From assembly GCA_023091665.1 (NCBI GenBank), contig JALJCQ010000008.1, forward strand, positions 1 through 64,000: a stretch of 64,000 bases of DNA, read 5' to 3'. Below, piece by piece: positions 24,475 through 36,159 of the stretch. This DNA is from Pythium myriotylum. Lineage: Eukaryota > Oomycota > Peronosporomycetes > Pythiales > Pythiaceae. The notes beneath the pieces were generated by a model that saw only the letters and a program-made list of their open reading frames with translations, made no database searches and had not been told where the DNA came from. Both the position numbers and the translations under genes were made by a program. The first letter of the stretch is position 1; every line of letters begins with the position of its first letter.

Positions 24475-24547
24475 GCGCGGTTGGCGCAATGGATAGCGTA
24501 TCAGACTTCGAATCTGGGGGTTGCGGGTTCGAGTCCCGCATCGCGTA
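24475..24547 (+). tRNA. tRNA-Arg (anticodon TCG), copy 2
   Basis: Identical in sequence and fold to the copy at 23098, with the same T5 terminator downstream. Confidence 0.96.
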
Positions 24548-25880
24548 CTGTCACTCTCTTTTTGACACAACACACAACACAACTACCCACAAACAAACAA
24601 ACAAGACACCGCACACACCGCGCTGCTCTCACACCCACACACACCACACATCCTCCCCACCTACCTACACCACCGACACACCTCAAACGCCAACCTAGAC
24701 CACACAATCCACACGCAATTCATCGTTGCCTTGCTGCACCATAAGCGCAGCCGGTGGGAGCGCGGTCACCACCGTCTGCGGTCGTGCTTCGTTCCGCGGC
24801 GCTCCACTTTCTTCTCGACTCTTTCCGTTGATCTGTCGGGTCACTTGCCAGCGCTCCGCGCTTGCGCTTGCTCTCACGTTGCCTTGCTCTCACGTTGCTT
24901 TGCTCTCACGTTGCCTTTGCTCCCACGCTGCCTTTGCTCTCACGTTGCCTTTGCTCCCACGCTGCCTTTGCCCTCACGTTGCCTTTGCTCCCACGCTGCT
25001 TTTACGTCTGCGTCACACCCACCTGGATCTACAGCGAGACTTGTTCTCGTTCTCGATCTCGTTCTGCCCTCGATTCTCGTTGTCATTGGCGCCTCTGCGT
25101 GCGTTTCTTTTCTTTTCTTTTCTTTTTTTCTTTTTTCTTTTCTTGTCTCTTCTCGTTCTTGACGTGTTGAGCGAGCTTCGCGGAGTTGGTCCTACGTGAG
25201 AGCGCTGGCGACAAACTGGTTCCAAACCCGCACTCTCTTCTGACCCGACGCGACGCTTGTCTTTCGGCTCGTCTCGGAGGGGCACAATCAATCCCGTTAG
25301 TCCGATCAATCCCATCAGTCCAATCAATCCCATCAATCCGACACACACGACGAGGGAGGGCGAGAGGGAGAGAGGGGGAGGCTGCGCCATCATATGGACC
25401 TCCCATGCCTGCCAATGTCGTGTTGCAAAGCCAAGACGCCACCGCAACACACTGCCGCCCTCAAACCAACACCAACCACAACATCCTATCCGTGTTTCGT
25501 TTGTCAGCGATGACCTCCCGTTTCTCATGATCATGATAGCGCCTTCTCTGTCATGCATCGCCCGTCGCATGTTGGTGCGTGCGACGATGCTGTAGGTGAG
25601 TGGAAGCGAGTGAAGAGGGTGCGGAGACAAGGCCTCGGAGCAGTCTGTCCTACCGAAACCATCCAAGGCGAAACGAAACCCCACAGCGAACGCGAAAGCG
25701 AAAGAAAGCCAAAGAGTCTGTGGGGTATGTAGTGGGGGTAGTGGTTTGGGTGTTGTGTAGTCGTGGTTGTTGTGGTGGTGGATTTGTTGTGGATGTGGTG
25801 GTGTTGGGGTGTGTTCGTGTTGTGTCGTGTAGTTAGGGTTGGGGTTTTTGTTTGTAGGTGCGTGGTGAGCCGTTTTCGAC

Positions 25881-25953
25881 GCGCGGTTGGCGCAATGGAT
25901 AGCGTATCAGACTTCGAATCTGGGGGTTGCGGGTTCGAGTCCCGCATCGCGTA
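25881..25953 (+). tRNA. tRNA-Arg (anticodon TCG), copy 3
   Basis: Identical to the copy at 23098. The preceding unit is the long one (1406 bp), with two extra minisatellite repeats. Confidence 0.96.
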
Positions 25954-27252
25954 CTGTCACTCTCTTTTTGACACAACACACAACACAACTACTCACAAAC
26001 AAACAAACAAGACACCGCACACACCGCGCTGCTCTCACACCCACACACACCACACATCCTCCCCACCTACCTACACCACCGACACACCTCAAACGCCAAC
26101 CTAGACCACACAATCCACACGCAATTCATCGTTGCCTTGCTGCACCATAAGCGCAGCCGGTGGGAGCGCGGTCACCACCGTCTGCGGTCGTGCTTCGTTC
26201 CGCGGCGCTCCACTTTCTTCTCGACTCTTTCCGTTGATCTGTCGGGTCACTTGCCAGCGCTCCGCGCTTGCGCTTGCTCTCACGTTGCCTTGCTCTCACG
26301 TTGCTTTGCTCTCACGTTGCCTTTGCTCCCACGCTGCCTTTGCTCTCACGTTGCCTTTGCTCCCACGCTGCTTTTACGTCTGCGTCACACCCACCTGGAT
26401 CTACAGCGAGACTTGTTCTCGTTCTCGATCTCGTTCTGCCCTCGATTCTCGTTGTCATTGGCGCCTCTGCGTGCGTTTCTTTTCTTTTCTTTTCTTTTCT
26501 TTTTTTTTCTTTTCTTGTCTCTTCTCGTTCTTGACGTGTTGAGCGAGCTTCGCGGAGTTGGTCCTACGTGAGAGCGCTGGCGACAAACTGGTTCCAAACC
26601 CGCACTCTCTTCTGACCCGACGCGACGCTTGTCTTTCGGCTCGTCTCGGAGGGGCACAATCAATCCCGTTAGTCCGATCAATCCCATCAGTCCAATCAAT
26701 CCCATCAATCCGACACACACGACGAGGGAGGGCGAGAGGGAGAGAGGGGGAGGCTGCGCCATCATATGGACCTCCCATGCCTGCCAATGTCGTGTTGCAA
26801 AGCCAAGACGCCACCGCAACACACTGCCGCCCTCAAACCAACACCAACCACAACATCCTATCCGTGTTTCGTTTGTCAGCGATGACCTCCCGTTTCTCAT
26901 GATCATGATAGCGCCTTCTCTGTCATGCATCGCCCGTCGCATGTTGGTGCGTGCGACGATGCTGTAGGTGAGTGGAAGCGAGTGAAGAGGGTGCGGAGAC
27001 AAGGCCTCGGAGCAGTCTGTCCTACCGAAACCATCCAAGGCGAAACGAAACCCCACAGCGAACGCGAAAGCGAAAGAAAGCCAAAGAGTCTGTGGGGTAT
27101 GTAGTGGGGGTAGTGGTTTGGGTGTTGTGTAGTCGTGGTTGTTGTGGTGGTGGATTTGTTGTGGATGTGGTGGTGTTGGGGTGTGTTCGTGTTGTGTCGT
27201 GTAGTTAGGGTTGGGGTTTTTGTTTGTAGGTGCGTGGTGAGCCGTTTTCGAC

Positions 27253-27325
27253 GCGCGGTTGGCGCAATGGATAGCGTATCAGACTTCGAATCTGGGGGTT
27301 GCGGGTTCGAGTCCCGCATCGCGTA
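27253..27325 (+). tRNA. tRNA-Arg (anticodon TCG), copy 4
   Basis: Identical to the copy at 23098; boxes A and B and the T5 terminator are intact. Confidence 0.96.
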
Positions 27326-28630
27326 CTGTCACTCTCTTTTTGACACAACACACAACACAACTACTCACAAACAAACAAACAAGACACCGCACACACCGCG
27401 CTGCTCTCACACCCACACACACCACACATCCTCCCCACCTACCTACACCACCGACACACCTCAAACGCCAACCTAGACCACACAATCCACACGCAATTCA
27501 TCGTTGCCTTGCTGCACCATAAGCGCAGCCGGTGGGAGCGCGGTCACCACCGTCTGCGGTCGTGCTTCGTTCCGCGGCGCTCCACTTTCTTCTCGACTCT
27601 TTCCGTTGATCTGTCGGGTCACTTGCCAGCGCTCCGCGCTTGCGCTTGCTCTCACGTTGCCTTGCTCTCACGCTGCCTTTGCTCTCACGTTGCCTTTGCT
27701 CCCACGCTGCCTTTGCTCTCACGTTGCCTTTGCTCCCACGCTGCTTTTACGTCTGCGTCACACCCACCTGGATCTACAGCGAGACTTGTTCTCGTTCTCG
27801 ATCTCGTTCTGCCCTCGATTCTCGTTGTCATTGGCGCCTCTGCGTGCGTTTCTTTTCTTTTCTTTTCTTTTCTTTTTTTCTTTTTTCTTTTCTTGTCTCT
27901 TCTCGTTCTTGACGTGTTGAGCGAGCTTCGCGGAGTTGGTCCTACGTGAGAGCGCTGGCGACAAACTGGTTCCAAACCCGCACTCTCTTCTGACCCGACG
28001 CGACGCTTGTCTTTCGGCTCGTCTCGGAGGGGCACAATCAATCCCGTTAGTCCGATCAATCCCATCAGTCCAATCAATCCCATCAATCCGACACACACGA
28101 CGAGGGAGGGCGAGAGGGAGAGAGGGGGAGGCTGCGCCATCATATGGACCTCCCATGCCTGCCAATGTCGTGTTGCAAAGCCAAGACGCCACCGCAACAC
28201 ACTGCCGCCCTCAAACCAACACCAACCACAACATCCTATCCGTGTTTCGTTTGTCAGCGATGACCTCCCGTTTCTCATGATCATGATAGCGCCTTCTCTG
28301 TCATGCATCGCCCGTCGCATGTTGGTGCGTGCGACGATGCTGTAGGTGAGTGGAAGCGAGTGAAGAGGGTGCGGAGACAAGGCCTCGGAGCAGTCTGTCC
28401 TACCGAAACCATCCAAGGCGAAACGAAACCCCACAGCGAACGCGAAAGCGAAAGAAAGCCAAAGAGTCTGTGGGGTATGTAGTGGGGGTAGTGGTTTGGG
28501 TGTTGTGTAGTCGTGGTTGTTGTGGTGGTGGATTTGTTGTGGATGTGGTGGTGTTGGGGTGTGTTCGTGTTGTGTCGTGTAGTTAGGGTTGGGGTTTTTG
28601 TTTGTAGGTGCGTGGTGAGCCGTTTTCGAC

Positions 28631-28703
28631 GCGCGGTTGGCGCAATGGATAGCGTATCAGACTTCGAATCTGGGGGTTGCGGGTTCGAGTCCCGCATCGC
28701 GTA
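28631..28703 (+). tRNA. tRNA-Arg (anticodon TCG), copy 5
   Basis: Identical to the copy at 23098; boxes A and B and the T5 terminator are intact. Confidence 0.96.
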
Positions 28704-30002
28704 CTGTCACTCTCTTTTTGACACAACACACAACACAACTACTCACAAACAAACAAACAAGACACCGCACACACCGCGCTGCTCTCACACCCACACACAC
28801 CACACATCCTCCCCACCTACCTACACCACCGACACACCTCAAACGCCAACCTAGACCACACAATCCACACGCAATTCATCGTTGCCTTGCTGCACCATAA
28901 GCGCAGCCGGTGGGAGCGCGGTCACCACCGTCTGCGGTCGTGCTTCGTTCCGCGGCGCTCCACTTTCTTCTCGACTCTTTCCGTTGATCTGTCGGGTCAC
29001 TTGCCAGCGCTCCGCGCTTGCGCTTGCTCTCACGTTGCCTTGCTCTCACGTTGCTTTGCTCTCACGTTGCCTTTGCTCCCACGCTGCCTTTGCTCTCACG
29101 TTGCCTTTGCTCCCACGCTGCTTTTACGTCTGCGTCACACCCACCTGGATCTACAGCGAGACTTGTTCTCGTTCTCGATCTCGTTCTGCCCTCGATTCTC
29201 GTTGTCATTGGCGCCTCTGCGTGCGTTTCTTTTCTTTTCTTTTCTTTTCTTTTTTTTTCTTTTCTTGTCTCTTCTCGTTCTTGACGTGTTGAGCGAGCTT
29301 CGCGGAGTTGGTCCTACGTGAGAGCGCTGGCGACAAACTGGTTCCAAACCCGCACTCTCTTCTGACCCGACGCGACGCTTGTCTTTCGGCTCGTCTCGGA
29401 GGGGCACAATCAATCCCGTTAGTCCGATCAATCCCATCAGTCCAATCAATCCCATCAATCCGACACACACGACGAGGGAGGGCGAGAGGGAGAGAGGGGG
29501 AGGCTGCGCCATCATATGGACCTCCCATGCCTGCCAATGTCGTGTTGCAAAGCCAAGACGCCACCGCAACACACTGCCGCCCTCAAACCAACACCAACCA
29601 CAACATCCTATCCGTGTTTCGTTTGTCAGCGATGACCTCCCGTTTCTCATGATCATGATAGCGCCTTCTCTGTCATGCATCGCCCGTCGCATGTTGGTGC
29701 GTGCGACGATGCTGTAGGTGAGTGGAAGCGAGTGAAGAGGGTGCGGAGACAAGGCCTCGGAGCAGTCTGTCCTACCGAAACCATCCAAGGCGAAACGAAA
29801 CCCCACAGCGAACGCGAAAGCGAAAGAAAGCCAAAGAGTCTGTGGGGTATGTAGTGGGGGTAGTGGTTTGGGTGTTGTGTAGTCGTGGTTGTTGTGGTGG
29901 TGGATTTGTTGTGGATGTGGTGGTGTTGGGGTGTGTTCGTGTTGTGTCGTGTAGTTAGGGTTGGGGTTTTTGTTTGTAGGTGCGTGGTGAGCCGTTTTCG
30001 AC

Positions 30003-30075
30003 GCGCGGTTGGCGCAATGGATAGCGTATCAGACTTCGAATCTGGGGGTTGCGGGTTCGAGTCCCGCATCGCGTA
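30003..30075 (+). tRNA. tRNA-Arg (anticodon TCG), copy 6
   Basis: Identical to the copy at 23098; boxes A and B and the T5 terminator are intact. Confidence 0.96.
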
Positions 30076-31379
30076 CTGTCACTCTCTTTTTGACACAACA
30101 CACAACACAACTACTCACAAACAAACAAACAAGACACCGCACACACCGCGCTGCTCTCACACCCACACACACCACACATCCTCCCCACCTACCTACACCA
30201 CCGACACACCTCAAACGCCAACCTAGACCACACAATCCACACGCAATTCATCGTTGCCTTGCTGCACCATAAGCGCAGCCGGTGGGAGCGCGGTCACCAC
30301 CGTCTGCGGTCGTGCTTCGTTCCGCGGCGCTCCACTTTCTTCTCGACTCTTTCCGTTGATCTGTCGGGTCACTTGCCAGCGCTCCGCGCTTGCGCTTGCT
30401 CTCACGTTGCCTTGCTCTCACGTTGCTTTGCTCTCACGTTGCCTTTGCTCCCACGCTGCCTTTGCTCTCACGTTGCCTTTGCTCCCACGCTGCTTTTACG
30501 TCTGCGTCACACCCACCTGGATCTACAGCGAGACTTGTTCTCGTTCTCGATCTCGTTCTGCCCTCGATTCTCGTTGTCATTGGCGCCTCTGCGTGCGTTT
30601 CTTTTCTTTTCTTTTCTTTTCTTTTTTTCTTTTTTCTTTTCTTGTCTCTTCTCGTTCTTGACGTGTTGAGCGAGCTTCGCGGAGTTGGTCCTACGTGAGA
30701 GCGCTGGCGACAAACTGGTTCCAAACCCGCACTCTCTTCTGACCCGACGCGACGCTTGTCTTTCGGCTCGTCTCGGAGGGGCACAATCAATCCCGTTAGT
30801 CCGATCAATCCCATCAGTCCAATCAATCCCATCAATCCGACACACACGACGAGGGAGGGCGAGAGGGAGAGAGGGGGAGGCTGCGCCATCATATGGACCT
30901 CCCATGCCTGCCAATGTCGTGTTGCAAAGCCAAGACGCCACCGCAACACACTGCCGCCCTCAAACCAACACCAACCACAACATCCTATCCGTGTTTCGTT
31001 TGTCAGCGATGACCTCCCGTTTCTCATGATCATGATAGCGCCTTCTCTGTCATGCATCGCCCGTCGCATGTTGGTGCGTGCGACGATGCTGTAGGTGAGT
31101 GGAAGCGAGTGAAGAGGGTGCGGAGACAAGGCCTCGGAGCAGTCTGTCCTACCGAAACCATCCAAGGCGAAACGAAACCCCACAGCGAACGCGAAAGCGA
31201 AAGAAAGCCAAAGAGTCTGTGGGGTATGTAGTGGGGGTAGTGGTTTGGGTGTTGTGTAGTCGTGGTTGTTGTGGTGGTGGATTTGTTGTGGATGTGGTGG
31301 TGTTGGGGTGTGTTCGTGTTGTGTCGTGTAGTTAGGGTTGGGGGTTTTGTTTGTAGGTGCGTGGTGAGCCGTTTTCGAC

Positions 31380-31452
31380 GCGCGGTTGGCGCAATGGATA
31401 GCGTATCAGACTTCGAATCTGGGGGTTGCGGGTTCGAGTCCCGCATCGCGTA
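31380..31452 (+). tRNA. tRNA-Arg (anticodon TCG), copy 7
   Basis: Identical to the copy at 23098. The upstream G-run differs by one base from earlier units, a change shared with copy 8. Confidence 0.96.
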
Positions 31453-32756
31453 CTGTCACTCTCTTTTTGACACAACACACAACACAACTACTCACAAACA
31501 AACAAACAAGACACCGCACACACCGCGCTGCTCTCACACCCACACACACCACACATCCTCCCCACCTACCTACACCACCGACACACCTCAAACGCCAACC
31601 TAGACCACACAATCCACACGCAATTCATCGTTGCCTTGCTGCACCATAAGCGCAGCCGGTGGGAGCGCGGTCACCACCGTCTGCGGTCGTGCTTCGTTCC
31701 GCGGCGCTCCACTTTCTTCTCGACTCTTTCCGTTGATCTGTCGGGTCACTTGCCAGCGCTCCGCGCTTGCGCTTGCTCTCACGTTGCCTTGCTCTCACGT
31801 TGCTTTGCTCTCACGTTGCCTTTGCTCCCACGCTGCCTTTGCTCTCACGTTGCCTTTGCTCCCACGCTGCTTTTACGTCTGCGTCACACCCACCTGGATC
31901 TACAGCGAGACTTGTTCTCGTTCTCGATCTCGTTCTGCCCTCGATTCTCGTTGTCATTGGCGCCTCTGCGTGCGTTTCTTTTCTTTTCTTTTCTTTTCTT
32001 TTTTTCTTTTTTCTTTTCTTGTCTCTTCTCGTTCTTGACGTGTTGAGCGAGCTTCGCGGAGTTGGTCCTACGTGAGAGCGCTGGCAACAAACTGGTTCCA
32101 AACCCGCACTCTCTTCTGACCCGACGCGACGCTTGTCTTTCGGCTCGTCTCGGAGGGGCACAATCAATCCCGTTAGTCCGATCAATCCCATCAGTCCAAT
32201 CAATCCCATCAATCCGACACACACGACGAGGGAGGGCGAGAGGGAGAGAGGGGGAGGCTGCGCCATCATATGGACCTACCATGCCTGCCAATGTCGTGTT
32301 GCAAAGCCAAGACGCCACCGCAACACACTGCCGCCCTCAAACCAACACCAACCACAACATCCTATCCGTGTTTCGTTTGTCAGCGATGACCTCCCGTTTC
32401 TCATGATCATGATAGCGCCTTCTCTGTCATGCATCGCCCGTCGCATGTTGGTGCGTGCGACGATGCTGTAGGTGAGTGGAAGCGAGTGAAGAGGGTGCGG
32501 AGACAAGGCCTCGGAGCAGTCTGTCCTACCGAAACCATCCAAGGCGAAACGAAACCCCACAGCGAACGCGAAAGCGAAAGAAAGCCAAAGAGTCTGTGGG
32601 GTATGTAGTGGGGGTAGTGGTTTGGGTGTTGTGTAGTCGTGGTTGTTGTGGTGGTGGATTTGTTGTGGATGTGGTGGTGTTGGGGTGTGTTCGTGTTGTG
32701 TCGTGTAGTTAGGGTTGGGGGTTTTGTTTGTAGGTGCGTGGTGAGCCGTTTTCGAC

Positions 32757-32829
32757 GCGCGGTTGGCGCAATGGATAGCGTATCAGACTTCGAATCTGGG
32801 GGTTGCGGGTTCGAGTCCCGCATCGCGTA
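32757..32829 (+). tRNA. tRNA-Arg (anticodon TCG), copy 8
   Basis: Identical to the copy at 23098. This is the last copy; its unit is cut off at about 33317. Confidence 0.96.
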
Positions 32830-33317
32830 CTGTCACTCTCTTTTTGACACAACACACAACACAACTACTCACAAACAAACAAACAAGACACCGCACACAC
32901 CGCGCTGCTCTCACACCCACACACACCACACATCCTCCCCACCTACCTACACCACCGACACACCTCAAACGCCAACCTAGACCACACAATCCACACGCAA
33001 TTCATCGTTGCCTTGCTGCACCATAAGCGCAGCCGGTGGGAGCGCGGTCACCACCGTCTGCGGTCGTGCTTCGTTCCGCGGCGCTCCACTTTCTTCTCGA
33101 CTCTTTCCGTTGATCTGTCGGGTCACTTGCCAGCGCTCCGCGCTTGCGCTTGCTCTCACGTTGCCTTGCTCTCACGTTGCTTTGCTCTCACGTTGCCTTT
33201 GCTCCCACGCTGCCTTTGCTCTCACGTTGCCTTTGCTCCCACGCTGCTTTTACGTCTGCGTCACACCCACCTGGATCTACAGCGAGACTTGTTCTCGTTC
33301 TCGATCTCGTTCTGCCC

Positions 33318-34060
33318 TTTATTCCTGTGAGTATTGTGGATGTAGTGCATTCGTTGATCTCTAAGGGCGACAAAGAAAATCGCGCCCCACCAGTGTTGGT
33401 CACCGCGTGGCACCTCGGACATGGCATCCCCAAAGAGATTGTGTCACGTTCGGCGCTTGGCAAGGAGCAGGCAGAAGAAGCTGGATTTAACTAGTTTGGT
33501 ACGATCGCCAACCGTGTGCGAGCCATCGCCTCTGCGCATCTGCGCATAAGGTTCGGTCCCGATTGGAGGCTGAGAAGCTGCTTTTCCTCGACTTCCTGCC
33601 ATTTGATCCACTGCTCTCGTCCAAGCGTCTGAACGAAGTCGCGCACAAGCTGAATGCGACGCAGTTTTTCGGTGAGACGCAGATTGCCAATCGCACCATC
33701 GTCAAGGACGCCATCGTCGCCACAAGCCACCTGAAGGACCGCTTCTCCCACACGAAGAAGCACGACGACGGCTTGTTGGTGATCACGTCGGCCGATCGAA
33801 ATCATGTCATGCTCGGACTGCAGGCCTCTCGTATCCCCGGCGACTGCCCTCAGTCGCTGGCATCGTCTAGACCAACGGCGACTACCCAAAGCACAACACC
33901 CAAGCTTGCAAGACGTGTCGACGTTGGACAACACTGGTATTGCTATCCTGATCTTCTCCGTGAAGGAAAATTCCTTCACGACCGCAAACAACCTCCACAG
34001 TATCTCTACAGACTTGCTGCCACCCAGAGTACGCAAGATCCAGCAATACCGTAACTTGTT
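33318..34060 (+). pseudogene. Unrecognised coding remnant
   Basis: Right after the tRNA array breaks off, a plus-strand reading runs IPVSIVDVVHSLISKGDKEN, then GIPKEIVSRSALGKEQAEEA, a TAG, then GTIANRVRAIASAHL. It shifts frame near 33560 into LLFLDFLPFDPLLSSKRLNE and FSHTKKHDDGLLVITSADRN. Amino-acid use looks like real protein and the frames join sensibly, but I do not recognise the family. It is probably a mobile-element or host-gene fragment. There is no start codon at the 5' end because the tRNA array replaces it. Confidence 0.4.
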
Positions 34061-34364
34061 TGACTAGCACATCGAGAAGGAGATCGTCATCGGTGAACTC
34101 GACCAAGGCGTCGTCCGAGAGTCCTCTGCTCAACCAGTGCACCGCACACTACCACGACAAGCGTAAGCACAAGGGTGTCGCCATGCCGTCAGTGAAGAGA
34201 CGTACTTTGGAATCGTCGAGATGGGAGTTGCAGATAGTATGGTTTCGGCTGTGTGTCACAGTTTCGCTGTAGATCGAAGCGGCAGAGTGGACTCGGTTTC
34301 ATTCATAGACAAACCCAAGTATCAGTAAACACTCAGTTCAAATACAATGTATGCACATCTTTCA

Positions 34365-35614
34365 TCATTCTGTACGATCATCAACTCTGGTGATCATCTG
34401 GCATTGGATTGGAGCTTTTGCATTGCTCACTCTTGCTTTCACCTGCGCGTCGTCCAGTTCACCTTCTCCAAACGTCTCGCGATAACGCACGAGTCCATCG
34501 CGAGGCTTTATCGTTGGATTCTCGGCGACTAAGTTCTTGAAGAACTCGTTAGTGTCGCTGCTTGGTCTTGCGCGTTTGGACACCGTGGCCGCTGTAACTG
34601 TCTCCCTCTTCAGGAGCTTGGATATTTCCTGCCGAATTTCGCTTTCTGATGGAAGATCATAGCGTCCTGGATGGTCACGTTGGAGAAGCTCGAGAATCCG
34701 TCCCGGTCCAAGTTTGCTCGAGTTCTCCGCGGCGCCACGATCGAACAGCTTTTGAATCTCATCTCTGAACTTAGATGCGTACCGCTTGCCATACATTGCA
34801 CCCTTTCGAGGGCGCACAGACCAGCCCGCACCAAAGGTTGGGAGCTGCACGTCCACGGTTGCCAGACCGTGGATCGGGACCACGCGAGGATCAGAAATTG
34901 CCAGGTTCCCTTTTCCTTGAATCTCCAGAGCTTTACGAGTCGCGTGCGATGTGATTGACTTCGACGGGGTTGTCGGCTCTGTCGGTTCTACTTGAGGTGC
35001 CGAGCGTCGACGCCAGTGCCTCACTCGTCGGATGATTTGCCCTTGGGTCGTCACCTGCACACCAGTGATCTTGCCATCGATACTTCTGGGGTTGACGTTC
35101 TGATCGCTCGTTTGTAGACAGCATGTGCGCGCATGTTTTGATGTCCCGATAGGGTACCCCAGGTCTACTGGGCCAAAGTTAGTCAAAGTTTTGCACGAAA
35201 TTTTTCGCGAGCATTATCCCAATCGCCACGTTCATCTCCGTCGACCGTTTCACCTTGACGAGCATGATCTTCGTCTTCATCTTCTTCGCCATATCCCTGC
35301 TCGTGATCTGCATCAGATGGGTGAAAGAGACGATTGCCACCACGGTCATCAAGCTCTGGATCGTGATCTTCTCTTTCCCCTTCCCCATCGCTCGTGCTCT
35401 CCCAGTCACCGTCTTCATTTGCAGCATCGTCATGATACGCGTCACTGTTGATCAACTCGCATTCACCTTTCCGAGGTTTGCACAGAATTGTTCGACCACT
35501 GCCGATCTCAGAGTAGTCGTACACTTTCATCACAAAATCTGGGCACTGTTTGTAGCTCTTGAGTTGACCAGCTACAATGTGCGAAAGTTGGTCAGGATTG
35601 ATTTCAAAGATCAC
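34365..35614 (-). CDS. Unknown protein related to the accessory ORF at 48580-49542
   Basis: Two minus-strand frames meet near 35185. The upstream part (143 codons from 35614) ends in a strongly acidic Asp/Glu stretch. The downstream part (from 35186) carries QIIRRVRHWRRR, GWSVRPRKGAMYGKRYASKF, LGPGRILELLQRDHPGRYDL and PSESEIRQEISKLLKRET. The same order of blocks occurs at 48580-49542 (LRRRVRKWRT, GWARRPPRGKMYGAKY, LGAGRMLEKLRMRYPLRFNL, PTESEIR). I know no function. The basic, helical motif could bind nucleic acid. The frame break may be an intron or a frameshift. There is no transposase next to this copy, unlike the 48.6-kb one. Confidence 0.5.
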
Positions 35615-36159
35615 ACGGTGACGATGCCATCCAAACGATCAGCTACGCCGTTTATGCGAATGTGCACGAAAATCCGCGATCGTGTACGACCGAACCTTCG
35701 CTTTAGCCCCAAGGCTGCGCGAGTGCTAAGCACGTTGCTCCCCGTGCCACCAAACCATCCAAGAGCCTACGGCCTCGTTGAAGACTTTCTCTGTTCACGA
35801 GTTGTGTTTGTCACGAGCATTCACGGACGCAATGTGAAGTTTCTTTATGGCCGTTACCGAGCGGTCGTCTCGCCACCTGGATCCGTTGCATCCACACTCG
35901 ATCTAAATGAGCTTGAAGCAGTGAACGATTGGTAAAGTCTAACAGTAAACAAAATGAAGTTGACCATTCTATTTGCTTTTTGATTGCAGGAGCCTGTGAT
36001 TGGACACACTAGTAGGCTGTGATATGAGCACCTTGAACTGATTGGACAAGTAGAGGTAAAATGTATTCGATTTAGACTTCGATTGATGCCTCGAGGAGCG
36101 TATGTTGGTTGGTGAGTTGCTGACGCAGCTGTGGCAATGTGATGGATCCAGTCCAACAT

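Larger units (their letters stand above)
21735..33317 (+). repeat. Tandem array of a ~1377-bp unit carrying tRNA-Arg(UCG)
   Basis: Successive tRNA starts are 23098, 24475, 25881, 27253, 28631, 30003, 31380 and 32757, so unit lengths are 1377, 1406, 1372, 1378, 1372, 1377 and 1377. Units are almost identical, with a handful of point differences (for example at 24585, 31340, 32085 and 32277). Length differences come from two internal simple tracts: a 16-17-bp minisatellite (ttgctctcacgttgcc and variants, 6-8 copies) and a ctttt-rich pyrimidine tract. Each unit also holds three 18-bp repeats (atcaatcccatcagtcca type), a G/T-rich stretch just before the tRNA and an A/C-rich stretch just after it. 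The last unit stops at about 33317. Many ORFs recur in each unit only because the DNA is duplicated; they are low-complexity and I do not call them genes. Confidence 0.97.

Noticed and set aside
21735..33317. ORFs of 110-250 codons recurring in each tRNA unit (for example the minus ORF at 23529-24278)
   Set aside because: They recur only because the unit is duplicated, are low-complexity (from 18-bp and ctttt repeats), overlap each other on both strands and change length with tract length.
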